Shown: positions 37,279-47,763 of the stretch, piece by piece
Layout: every line of letters begins with the position of its first letter
How positions within the stretch are numbered: position 1 is the first letter of the stretch
From: Solenopsis invicta
Lineage: Eukaryota > Arthropoda > Insecta > Hymenoptera > Formicidae
Assembly: GCF_016802725.1 (NCBI RefSeq)
Contig: NC_052677.1
Coordinates: 18,439,829 to 18,503,828, forward strand
Reading direction: 5' to 3'
DNA: 64,000 nucleotides
Translations under genes and position numbers: made by a program
The notes under the pieces: model-generated
Seen by the model: the letters and a program-made list of their open reading frames with translations, nothing else
Database searches by the model: none
What the model was told of the DNA's origin: nothing

Positions 37279-38778
37279 TTGCTGCAGGTATTCGATCCCT
37301 TTCGGGGTTGCATGTCGTATGTCATAAAACGAGCGCACATGAAAGAAACATTGTTGAGGCAGACCGTCATTCGTCTTCGAAACGTGAATCTATCATAAAG
37401 TATCATACTGTACTTTTCCACGTCCCCAAAAAATTGTATATGTGTGATGAACGATGTAGTAATATATATATACATGACGCATATTACGGAGAATGATCTA
37501 GGTTCTTTGACCTTAATTTTCGTCTCGGGAAAGAAGATGGGTTAAAGGTTTCAATTTTTTCTCATCGAACGAATGAATTATTTATGAATAAAACGAATGT
37601 GCGTCGCTCTTCTTTTTCCTTCTTGAAATAACAAATACGCGCTGTCGGAAGTCATTAAAAATACTTTAGACGCGTATGAGAAATGCCCCATTTGTTAAAT
37701 TAACAGTCAGGATTTCCAGAGAAAACAACCGTCTCTGTTCCGTCGTCGCTCGCCGCGGTCGCCGCTCCGTAACGTTATTAACTCCACACAGAGGACCGTA
37801 ATCACGAACTACTTTCCAGTGGCTACACACGGCTATTATCAGCGATCCCGGCAGAGCTCCATGGGAGGACGCGTGAAATCCGCCCAAGCTGACGTACGAC
37901 GATCGATCCCATGTGCAAGCTTTACTTGTAACGATCACCCGCGTGGTATATCCCTCGTGGCGCAGAAGTGGGTCGTCTCGTTGGGGTAATGACTCATTAA
38001 CAAAGCTGATCGTGACAGATCCGCAATACTGCATGTTGCGGGCACGTATGGTAAACATAGCTATCGGCTGTCTCATTCGAATCTATCGATACGATGACGC
38101 GGAAACTCGTCGCTACCGCCGCGTCGCTGGCGCGAATCGCGGAATTGGTGGCACGATTCGATGGCTGCGACGCGCCATAATTCGCAAAATAGTTTGCCAA
38201 CTGAATAAGTAGCATTAAAGAGGATAACGCGTTTATCCCCCGCGCGCCCGAAGAATAAGACGCGAGATCCGCGATAACCACGTCGGTTAGAGCGAAAGTT
38301 AGAGAAGAATTTTAGGTCTGCCGTCACTGACGCTGCACGTTAATGCCGTGCCGCGGGGAGTTAAGTATCTTGTAATCCCACGCTTAAGATCAGGAACTTC
38401 CGGGCGCTAAACGCGACTTACCGTTAGCGACGGCTTTAACGTCATGTGAAAATTATAAGAGGTACTTCGGCGGCACGGTGAGAGAGCAGCGGGAGAAAAG
38501 CACGAGAGCGCGTGGAATTTATAGTAAACGCGAATCAAATATTCAATCTACTCGAGAATCGACGCGTCATCCTGTACGCGATATCTCGCGCACTCGCGCT
38601 CTCCACCACAGATTTTCATAACGTTCGAAATTTGATTTCGTCATATGAAGTTTTTGTAACTACAATTTTTATCCATTTCTAATTTTTTTTATTAAATATA
38701 GACTGTATGCGAATAACAAGTAAAGTTTTAAATTTAAATTACATGGAATTAATAGTTTAAAATAGAAGAATGAGAATA
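36041..38778. other. non-coding stretch with GCT repeat
   Basis: AT-rich to about 37,000, then moderate GC. A CT tract lies at 36,337-36,368 and a GCT repeat at 37,232-37,285. The 156-codon frame across the repeat begins with GTG immediately after an in-place ATG TGA and has no ATG until close to its end, so it is not a credible start-to-stop gene. A 136-codon ATG-started minus frame (37,666-38,076) has no recognisable domain. Confidence 0.45.
37232..37285. repeat. GCT/CAG trinucleotide repeat
   Basis: About eighteen triplets of GCT with GTT interruptions after every seventh or eighth unit, a regular substructure. Plus frame reads poly-Ala with Val interruptions. The minus frames read poly-Ser (with Asn) or poly-Gln. 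The poly-Gln frame is bounded by TAG on both sides within about 60 codons and has no ATG. Confidence 0.92.
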
Positions 38779-39531
38779 CACGGAAAGAATAATTTTATTG
38801 CAGTACCTAAAAAGTTTAGTTAGATACAGATCAGAAAATAAGTGTACTCTATATGACCAACTTGTTATTTCCAAGTAGTTAATTATATGATGAATTGAAC
38901 AAATTATGCCAGTATGTCGTACAGGCTGTCAACGTGACTTGTTTGCAACAGTTCACTGCTCAGTTTGTGTATTCTGTTGTTGATAATGGAGTCAAAAGTA
39001 GGATTTATATTTTCGTCATAGCATCCTATTTATAATCAAAGAAAGAAAACTCTTTGAAAGGTAGAACCAATATAGCCTAGATCAATAATGAGCACACATC
39101 GATTATAATGTTTTTTCAATACTTTTATTACTCTAGATTATAAATTTTTAACTTTGATTCATAAGCCATGTTTTTAAGAGGGAAAAGTTAAGATTAATCA
39201 ATTATTTACTTATTGGATTGCTAACGAAAATAGTTCTTTGTGCACTCTTATATGTGTTAATAAACTTATAAATGTAACATTAGAACTTTTTAGTATTTAT
39301 TTTTCTAACACTTTTTGTGAAAAAGAAAAAATAATATAATTAGGCCATATAGGATTTAATCTTAATTATTGGACTATCAAAATAATTATGTAGGACGTTC
39401 AAACATAATAATGTTGCTGCAAATAATTTTGACATCGAACAAATCAAGTTAAACGTTCGCTACCATTTTTTAAATAGCTTAACATAATTTGTTTCAAATC
39501 TATATTTCAGCAAAATGATTCTTTCCCTGTG
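38779..39531 (+). mobile_element. 753-bp TA-flanked MITE (family 1, copy A)
   Basis: The left end CACGGAAAGAATAATTTTAT and the right end CAAAATGATTCTTTCCCTGTG are imperfect terminal inverted repeats. TA lies immediately outside both (38,777-38,778 and 39,532-39,533), fitting a Tc1/mariner-type target site. The left 70 bases match the reverse complement of the right end of the element at 53,010-53,797, and the right 60 bases match its left end, so the two copies are in opposite orientation. An internal module (GTAGGACGTTC near 39,391) also recurs in that copy. No open frame of significance. Confidence 0.8.
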
Positions 39532-42120
39532 TAGAAGCAAAAGAGTCTAATATAGTCTTTCTTACGTTACGCGAGGTGACTCAATATCGAGATACTGACG
39601 TTTTCCTCTACGGGCCAACCGTGAATATTTTACGGTATAGGACGTGTTCTGTTAGATACTAAACCGATGTCTGAAGCATCTCAACCGCAATGGATTACAG
39701 CCGAGTCATTATTCATCCCCGCTTTATACATTATTTCACACTTCGGCAAGCCTCTACCCGCAGTACCGGCACCCCTTGCTTTCTCTCATGTTTACGAGCG
39801 TTTCGGCGGAAATGGAAAATGTCGGGAATTCGCTGAAGTGTCTCGGCACAAAGCTCGCACGCCGCTGAAAGCAAAAGCAATCTACGATGCTCGCGCCGCA
39901 TCGGGAATAGCTTCCGTCTTCGTCGCTTGACTCCGAGCAGTTTCGCGGTAAAATACGGATGAGATGACGGAAGGCACCGAGAGGAAGGAAGAGAGGGAGC
40001 TGGTTTTCGAAGAGTAGTTAAAACTTGACGCTTAGCCGCCACTGGACGATTCCGACATTTCCTTCCGTCTGTAGGAAACGCGCTACGAATCGAGAATGCG
40101 TTAAAAAAAATCAATCAAGATTCGCGAGAACCATTCCTGCGACGCATTCATTCGCGACGCTCCTTTCGTGCTCATAATCCGTATAACACGGTATTTAAAC
40201 TTGTGCGTGACTGCGAAAATATCTATCGCTTGTTTTGCTAAAAATATTCAATCTACTCGCTTAAACTGAACCAGTAAAAATATCACTGATGAAAACAGTA
40301 AAAGAATTTCATTGAGAATCAAAGAGTATTTCACACATATCTTCAGCATAAATATACTTTGCACCTTCATTTTTGATATCTCGTTGATGTTCCTAATTCA
40401 TTCAGCAATTTTTTTTTGTTTTTTTACAAATATTCTCTATGAAGATACATTTTACTTTTGTGAGTGAAATTAAGATTTGATTCTCATTTAATTTATTTCA
40501 ATACCTTTATGAATAAAATTTTTAAAAATAAAATCAACGAAGGGGACCTTATTCAAGTACTTTACTTTCGAACGGAATGATTCGATTTCGCCTGCCAAAC
40601 TTCGTTGTGCGACTTTTCATTATCGAGATACTCGGGTTTTTTTAAATGAAAATCTTGAGAGTCGAGAAAATATTTTCCTTCCATTATTAGCATATTATAT
40701 TCATTTCGATCACGGATGAACGATCGGTCGCGGTTCGCGTTTTTTACCTTATGCGCCCAAGTTTTTCATCACATTTGCTACGGCTACTCATTGAAATGTG
40801 CATCAGCGTTGGAATTGCAGTCGACTCGATGGAAACGACCGTACCATACGTGTCGTTGAAACAACAACAGCCGCGTAATGCAAAGTAAATATAGCGGACG
40901 GACGCGCGTCGCAAATTCACAATCACGTCATAACGAATCGAATGTTATTCTGAACGTTGCACGCGCGAAACCCGCTCGCTAGTTAAATGGCTCTATATTC
41001 ATGCCGCGGGATCCGGCGCGAGGCGAGGGAGAGGAGCAAATGGCAATAAATTTAAATTGAATTGTTATATTTACACGCGCATCATAAATAATTGAAGTCG
41101 CTGCGGCCGTGCATCCGGGCATGCGATGCGCGATATACCGAGAACGCGTGCGGAAAGTACACTGGATGGGAATTGCAATTTGCATTTTCTATTGGTTGAC
41201 TCGACTTAACGATTCTCTCACCGGCTAACGAGCATTACGTTTATATTATACGACTTAACGACTTTCGCGTCGACTGGCGCGAGTATTGACATTGCCCGAT
41301 TTGATTTTCGCTCGGTGAGGCCGATGTAACGAGAATCCGCTTTCAAGTACACGCGCGAAACGAGTTCTTCGGAAAAATCTATAATTCTGCAAATCTTTTC
41401 TCCCAACGCATTACAAATATATAAACTTGATAATGTTAAATTAATTCTGCGACGATTTCTAATTATAAAATGTAATCCGGCGCAAAGCAGACAGCGTACA
41501 AGCAGGTTATTTCTTTCGAAAGTCCCACACAAATTTACCTCACGTTCGCGTGGGGAATATCCCGCTAAGCCATTCGCGATAATGCAGTCGCTTAACAGCC
41601 CATTAAGCACGGTCATTAAAAATTATCCGCGTAGATAAGCGTAATAAAATAATTTGCTTCGTTCGGTAACGCGCGAACGGACGCGCTTCCGTACGAAGCT
41701 TAGGCAAATTCATTCAAATTGCGGAAATACGACAGTTTAAGGCTGCAAACTGCAGTAAGCGGCGATTACGGGCTCGTCGCGGCAGAATGACGCTAAACAG
41801 CCGCTTGCACTGCCATCGCCTTATGCGCACCATACATCGTTTACGGGATGGATGAAGACACTCTGTGCAAATTATGCAAATAATGTTAACGAGCATGGCA
41901 GCCGTGCTTCATCTGCGCTAAATTGCTACTCCAACGTAAACATAATGTAAAAAAATTTTTAAATATATGTAAGGAAATTTCAACAAATCTGATATTAAAT
42001 CAGTTTTTAATCTTTAAATTAGATCTACTAATTAATGTTTTTACTGCTATTCATTTTCTATATTTAATATAAACATACGTGTGCCACCACAGAGATATAA
42101 CCTCTGTTTGAAAATAAGTT
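39532..42120. other. non-coding stretch, no gene recognised
   Basis: GC-moderate sequence. A weak inverted match exists between about 40,306-40,345 and 40,441-40,500. Frames include 127 codons (39,731-40,114, minus) and an ATG-started 132-codon minus frame (41,218-41,616) that reads like a non-repetitive protein but contains no motif I know; I leave it unassigned. AT-rich from about 41,940 into the composite element. Confidence 0.45.
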
Positions 42121-43873
42121 TGATTATTACAAGTAAATATAATGCAGTTGGCAGAAGTAAAAATTACTAACGTTGCGTTATATTTATGTTATATTAATGA
42201 TTAAAATTATTAAAATTTTTTATTTTAAACTCTTTCCCTTCTTTTTTTCTTTTCTTTTTTTCAACTTTTTTTTGTATTTAAAAGCCCCCTTTCTTCTTTC
42301 TCCCAATTATTTTTTTTTTTACTTTATTTCTTTTTCTTCCAACGTTTTATAATACCTATACGACTATTACATTTGGTTTTTCCTGAAAAACAGAAAAGAA
42401 AATAATATTTTATTAAATGGACTTTTATTTCTATATCAAAATTTCAAAATATTACACTTAATTCAGCGCTATTAAAAATGTAATTATTTTTTTTATTTGC
42501 TCTCTTATTTTCGTTTTCTTTCATGTTTTATTTTAAACTTTTTCTTTATTTTCTCTGTTTTTCCTGTAAAATTTTTTTATTTTATAACCTTTTTTCTATG
42601 CAAATAAATTTTTAACTCTGGTAAAAAATTAATAAATTAAAGTTTATGTGTCTAAAAAATAACTAGTTAAAGTTAAAAATTAATCATTTAAAATTAATTA
42701 AGTTAAGTTAAAAGTTATTAACTTTATTATTTAACTTGTAAGTTTTTAATTAACCAATCCTGCAAATGAGTTATAAAAATTTGTAATGTGGTGCGATAAA
42801 AGATCTCCAGAAAAGCCGTTGCAGTAGTCTTGCGCAGCGAGAAAGACTCCGCATTATGTGCACGCCGCCTCTGTTAAATGCCCCGTTCGGGTTATTGACC
42901 GCGCACGCCGCGTGCTGTCTGGGCCGCCTCCCCACTCTCCTCGGCCGACGGCGCGCACGTGCAAGTTGAATGATCGAGCGATCGAGGAAGGTGGGGAGGC
43001 TGGGCCAGACGGCACGCGGCCTGCCGCGCGCGGTCAACAACCCGAGTGGGGTATTTAACAGAGACGGCGTGCACATAATGCGGAGTCTTTCTCGCTGCGC
43101 AAGACTACTGCAACGGCTTTTCTGGAGATTTTTTATCGCACCACATTACAAATTCTTATAACTCATTCGCAGGATTGGTTAACTAAAAACTTACAAGTTA
43201 AATAATAAAGTTAATAACTTTTAACTTAACTTAATTAATTTTAAATGATTAATTTTTAACTTTAACTAGTTATTTTTTAGACACATAAACTTTAATTTAT
43301 TAATTTTTTACCAGAGTTAAAAATTTATTTGCATAGAAAAAAGATTATAAAATAAAAAAATTTTACAGGAAAAACAGAGAAAATAAAGAAATTACACGTA
43401 TTATAATACGGAGTCTCTCTCGCTGCGTGAAACTACCGCAACGACTTTTAGGGAAATCTTTTTGCATGGGAGTTTTTAAATACGGAACAAAGATGAAGAT
43501 GAAGAGAAGAAAGGAAAAAAAAGGGAAAGAGTTTAAAATTAAAAAAATCCATATTTTAATAATGTTAATCATTAATGCAACATTTGTTATAAAAATTGAG
43601 GTTTAGAATTATAACCAGCATTGAAAGATTAAAGAATCATTTCATTAAACCTCACATTAAAACGTTGTAATATTATATAGAAATTACGAAAAATTTCTGC
43701 AATGTTATTACAAACTTGCGGTAACGTTAAAATGTTCGCAATTTTAAATCTGAAAATCTTTATGACGTTTCGAACTATTTGGGATTGTCTACTGGTTTTA
43801 CTGGTAGAAGAAGCAAAACGCAACACCAGCAATTTGCACTTCTGCCAACTGCACTATTTTTATTAGTAATAAT
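42121..43873. mobile_element. 1.75-kb nested inverted-repeat composite element
   Basis: Three layers of inverted symmetry are visible. Outer: GATTATTAC...TGCAGTTGGCAGAAGT at 42,122-42,180 pairs with ACTTCTGCCAACTGCA...GTAATAATCC at 43,816-43,873. Middle: 42,188-42,290 (TTATTTTAAACTCTTTCCC) pairs with 43,465-43,585. Inner: the long palindrome 42,541-43,390. The right half has about 230 extra bases (43,586-43,815) with no partner on the left, so the left half is probably deleted there. A 67-codon minus frame (43,629-43,832) lies in that extra segment and is not recognisable. The element has no transposase. Target-site duplication and superfamily are not clear. Confidence 0.8.
42541..43390. repeat. 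850-bp near-perfect palindrome with 55-nt spacer
   Basis: The arms 42,541-42,935 and 42,991-43,390 are reverse complements with few differences. The outer 240 bases of each arm are AT-rich; the inner 150 are GC-rich (CpG-dense). The spacer (about 42,936-42,990) is also GC-rich and has no obvious symmetry. A further diverged copy of the segment 43,081-43,133 (GGAGTCTTTCTCGCTGCGCA...) lies just outside the right arm at 43,410-43,463 in the same orientation. The overlapping open frames on both strands in the GC-rich centre simply mirror one another. Confidence 0.9.
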
Positions 43874-45663
43874 CCATTTATAATTAAAATGTTTTTGAAA
43901 ATCAAACGAGTCCAAAAAATTAAATTTTTAGGAAACATAAAACATCTTGATTGTGTAACTACTTATAGTCATTTTTCTTCGGACATATAATAAGTATAAA
44001 AACAAAGTTTAGACTTTAATTTTATTTTGTAAATACATTTACTTTATTATACTTTTTAATGTTCTTTAATCATACAGTTATTTACAAAATCACTTGAATT
44101 TTTAATATTAAAAATTTTGGAATTACTAAAAAAATAATAGATGAACTAAATATCTATTCATAATACATAAACATTCATTTTTTTTTACAAAAACTTACGA
44201 GTCACAAAAGAATATACGTGGAAGTGTATATACCATATTTATTGCTAATCGATTTTATATTATCAAGAAAAAATGATTAAAGAAACAATTTTATCAGAAA
44301 ATGAATTATAAAATTTAAATTTAAAAGTAAAATTTCCTAAAAATTGCAGACTAATAAAATCTTTAAAATTTTTAAAAAAATTCCAGGTTTTAGCAATTTT
44401 TTTTCCTGGTAATAAATACCGAAAATTGTTCGCGATACGAAGCTACTGATGATAAACGATTTGATGCCATAAGGCGGATTAAAAAGAAATGAACTTGTTT
44501 GGTTTTAGTAGGAAATCCTGTAATTGTATTCCATAAGAATATAAATTGAATTGTTTCGTCCTCCTTCTATTTCATTTTCGTATTTTCTTGGTCCTGACAG
44601 AGTCAGGCATTAGACGAGTCGCTGGTCATCGGCATTGCCCAAAGTAGTTAAGTTCCGCGCTTGGTCGGACGAGCAGCCGCGCGAAGCTCGGCCGGTGGCT
44701 GATTGCAGTCGCGATTTTCTACTTGGCCGTTCATTTCCCCGCGCGGCGCGCATAAACTGTGTGAATGCATGCGCGTGTCCTTGGTCGGTTCGTGGGATAA
44801 ACGCAGAACGCGGCCTGGAAATTACGCCGTAGTTACATTCGCGTAAACGTTTTTAATCTCGTGTCAGCGGCAGTCGCCGCAACGCAAAATTAAGTACACT
44901 CGTTAGCGTGGGCGATGCCCGCTAATGCGGGAAAGATTCGGGCGAGCCCGTTCCGGCTTCTTATCTTTTTCAAGCGCGGCGACTCGCATTAATTCGCGAT
45001 CTGCCGCGAAAAGCCCGGCGATGGCGTATTTCGCGGCCGGGTTAAACGCATAAATCCCCGCAAAATAAAGCCGGCAATAACGCGCCGCTGGCGAGCGCTG
45101 GGACCACTGCGTCTCGGTGAGTCCGCGGCGCGACGGTACGGAGCGGTAGCGTGATAAATGCTTTCGCGAGGATGAAGGAAGGAACGTTTCGCGGTGCGTT
45201 TCCGCGCGAGCGCGGCCCGGGATTACTTAATGCGGAGATTACGGGCCGTTGAACGGGGAACTGTAACTAATCTACATCGCACACGCAATAAATACAGAGC
45301 GTACCGCGCCGCGAGACGTTATCGCGTCCGAGGCCGTAAAGTTCTCATTTGTAATGGCCAGGCGCCGATTTTGCTGAATTAACCCTTTTGCGCCCAGAAT
45401 TTCATAATGTAAGATATGAATAATAATGGCGGCAATTCTCTGGAGAATTCCCGCCGTGAATGGTTATGGCATCAGCACGGAAAACGCGTTAATAATACCA
45501 AGATGAAGACTGATCGTATTTCCCATTGCTTACGCACAGAAGATCCAAATAACACATTCGAAATACGAAACTCCAGTTGAGAAACGAATCGATATCTCCT
45601 TTCCTCCATCATCCTTCTTCCTTGATAACCAAACCCGAAGAAACGAATTACGCGCAGAGTAGG
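43874..45663. other. non-coding; AT-rich then CpG-rich
   Basis: AT-rich to about 44,540, then a CpG-rich block (44,600-45,370). In that block CTCG|GTGAGT at 45,113-45,122 matches a splice donor on the plus strand, but the tract before it contains several ATGs and no clear promoter motif, so I do not call an exon. Frames of 62-66 codons only. Confidence 0.45.
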
Positions 45664-45801
45664 GATGGGCGATACAGTAGAGAAAATCGATTTTTCTACT
45701 GTATTGGTCACCTAATTCGACGGCGCTCCTTTCGCGTCTAGTAGGAATTGACGATACGCTAGAAAAATCGATTTTCTCTATTGTATCGTCCATCGCCCAT
45801 C
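45664..45801. repeat. palindrome-of-palindromes around AAAATCGATTTT
   Basis: The segment 45,664-45,710 (GATGGGCGATACAGTAGAG, then the AAAATCGATTTT core) is the inverted complement of 45,749-45,801. Each half is itself close to palindromic around ATCGAT, so four copies of the same 15-20-base arm are present. Between the halves are about 40 unrelated bases. Probably a small foldback element; each core also contains a Cla I-type ATCGAT site. Confidence 0.8.
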
Positions 45802-45905
45802 GCCCATAGCGTGCAGAGTTTGCAATGCTTTCTGATGCCAAAAAGGCAATAGACCTCTCGCATTAATAGACACTGTAATCTAACGCTGCGCATTTCTTAT
45901 ATTTT

Positions 45906-46590
45906 TTGAACCTGTTAACATTCTAGGCCAGCAGATTGGCAATAGAAATTAAACAGATCCTGCTGACAGAACCAGATGGCAGATTGGCAGCAGAAACCGA
46001 GCAGGATCGATCTGCGCAACGCAATCTGACAGCACATTGGCGTCAGGAACAGGGGGTCTGTGCTGTCACTAAATTCAATAATTACAAGACTGCCACCACG
46101 TAATTTTGTCTCGCATGTAAAATTTATCGGTCTCTCTATACTATATAATCAAAGTCTATTCTCTTTAAATCTGAATTAGAAATCTTATTGATTTTACAGT
46201 GCTATTACTTATAATTCTTCAGTGATGAGATTATTCAGTATTTTTTAGTGATTCCGATTAAGAAGAGAATCTTTTCGCCGATCAGAGTCAATGAAAAACA
46301 GTGCATATATCATATGATTGATGTAGATGTAAGTATAGCACGAACATGCCATAATTATTTTTGTAGCGTCTATGCGTGCACTGAACTTAGCACAAGACAT
46401 GATTGATACTTAAAAAAAAATTACTATTAATAAAACAGTTAAAAATTATTTCTTTGAAATAAAAATAAAAAAGGAGTAGATCTTTAGGATTTTTTAATAG
46501 CGATAACGTTACAATAAAAATATTTATAAAAGCAAAGTCTACTCGATTTCTACTGCCACTCTGCTGGCATAGAGTATCAACAGGTTCTGT
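45906..46590. mobile_element. ~685-bp inverted-repeat element with 50-bp internal repeats
   Basis: The left end 45,909-45,958 (GAACCTGTTAACATTCTAGG, then CCAGCAGATTGGCA...) is the inverted complement of 46,534-46,585 (...CTGCTGGCATAGAG...CAACAGGTTC). Inside the left end, a CAGATTGGCAGCAGAA-type unit is repeated three times at a 50-base spacing (about 45,931, 45,981, 46,031). Related diverged motifs extend past the right end to about 46,690. The AT-rich interior has no convincing coding capacity. Likely a non-autonomous DNA transposon. Confidence 0.7.
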
Positions 46591-46812
46591 CAACAGAATG
46601 TAAGTGGAATGCCGTCTCAGGTGAGGTCAGTCTGCTAACATTTTCTGATTAAATCTGTTGCCAGTTTGCCGACATTCTGCTAACACTTTGCTTGATCAGT
46701 GCGAAACAGCGTATCATCACATCGCGTCCCTGTGGTAACTACTTGTTACAAGCAACACGGAGTCGATGACATAATGAAAAGAGATAAACTCCACTGAATA
46801 TTGTAGAATAAT

Positions 46813-46859
46813 TGAATTTTCCGATTTTCCGATTTTCCGATTTTTCGATTTTCCGATTC
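46813..46859. repeat. CGATTTTC minisatellite
   Basis: About five units of a GATTTTCC-type 8-9-base repeat run in tandem with single-base variation. Confidence 0.88.
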
Positions 46860-47704
46860 ACGACGCAATACGCAAGCCGCAGCTCTAAAGCATCGGCAAT
46901 GTGTATAAAGAATGAACTTTATTCTCGCGCGAGATTTCCCTGCAGCACGCTCGACACGTTTCTCGATTGAAGCCGAGCTATACCGCGCCACGTGCGTCAG
47001 CGACAGAGCTCTCTCGCTGATCCCCTCGGACAAGTATAAATCGCGCCAGCCATTATGGTCCACCATCGGCGGCTCGGCCGGATCGTCGCCATGGGCGTGT
47101 CAGCGGAAGTGTTATCCCCGAAATGCGATACGAGCGAGAGCGTGCGAGGCTGCGCGCGGTGTTGATTATGATCGTAAATAACAATCGCGCACGCCATCGA
47201 CGTTTACCCGATGTTACGCGCGCGTTGTACCGTCTAGGTACATACACCGCCATCGGCGCAACCAACGGCTAGATCGACGGGAGAGCGATTATCTATCAAT
47301 CATAAGCACGCACACGCACACGCACACAATCGGCTTCTGATTCGCGTCGCGCGGCTACAGTTTATTATTCGCGTCGGGCCTGTGGATTTGACAGGCCGGA
47401 TTTCATTAACACGGTGGCGACAACGCGAGCGGACGCGCGAGCGAGCCAACGAATTCTCGCGAGCGTGCACGTGGCGCGCCGATCCGTTTATTCAGATGCC
47501 TCGGATGTTCGTTCGGCGACAACCGATGCATTCACTTCTAATTTATAATGCGCGCGCTCCCCCCGAGGTGTCACTTATAATCGATAATGTATCTGGATCG
47601 CGACGATAGCCGCAACTCGTCCGATCTAAAACGGCGAAGCGCGCCGCGACGAATTTTCGCGAGCCGCGTGTATACGTTAACGAGAATGATGTGTGCGCGT
47701 GTGT

Positions 47705-47706
<2 letters not shown>

Positions 47707-47760
<54 letters not shown>
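47707..47760. repeat. GT tract with CG insert (Z-DNA-prone)
   Basis: About twenty GT units (47,707-47,746), then an alternating GC segment (GCGCGCGC), then four more GT units. The whole 54 bases alternate purine and pyrimidine, the sequence class that most readily adopts left-handed DNA. Confidence 0.92.

Positions 47761-47763
<3 letters not shown>

Noticed and set aside
37026..37496. 156-codon frame with poly-Ala tract
   Set aside because: The frame opens with GTG; the adjacent ATG is followed directly by TGA. No ATG occurs until near the end, and a 126-codon frame is open on the other strand.
40300..40505. Weak inverted match suggesting another MITE
   Set aside because: Only short patches pair (TTGAGAATCAAA-like and TATCTTCA-like blocks), with large gaps and no defined ends.
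45113..45122. CTCG|GTGAGT as a second first-exon donor
   Set aside because: The upstream GC-rich tract contains several ATGs, lacks an initiator or GAGA tract, and the exon-side bases fit the consensus poorly.
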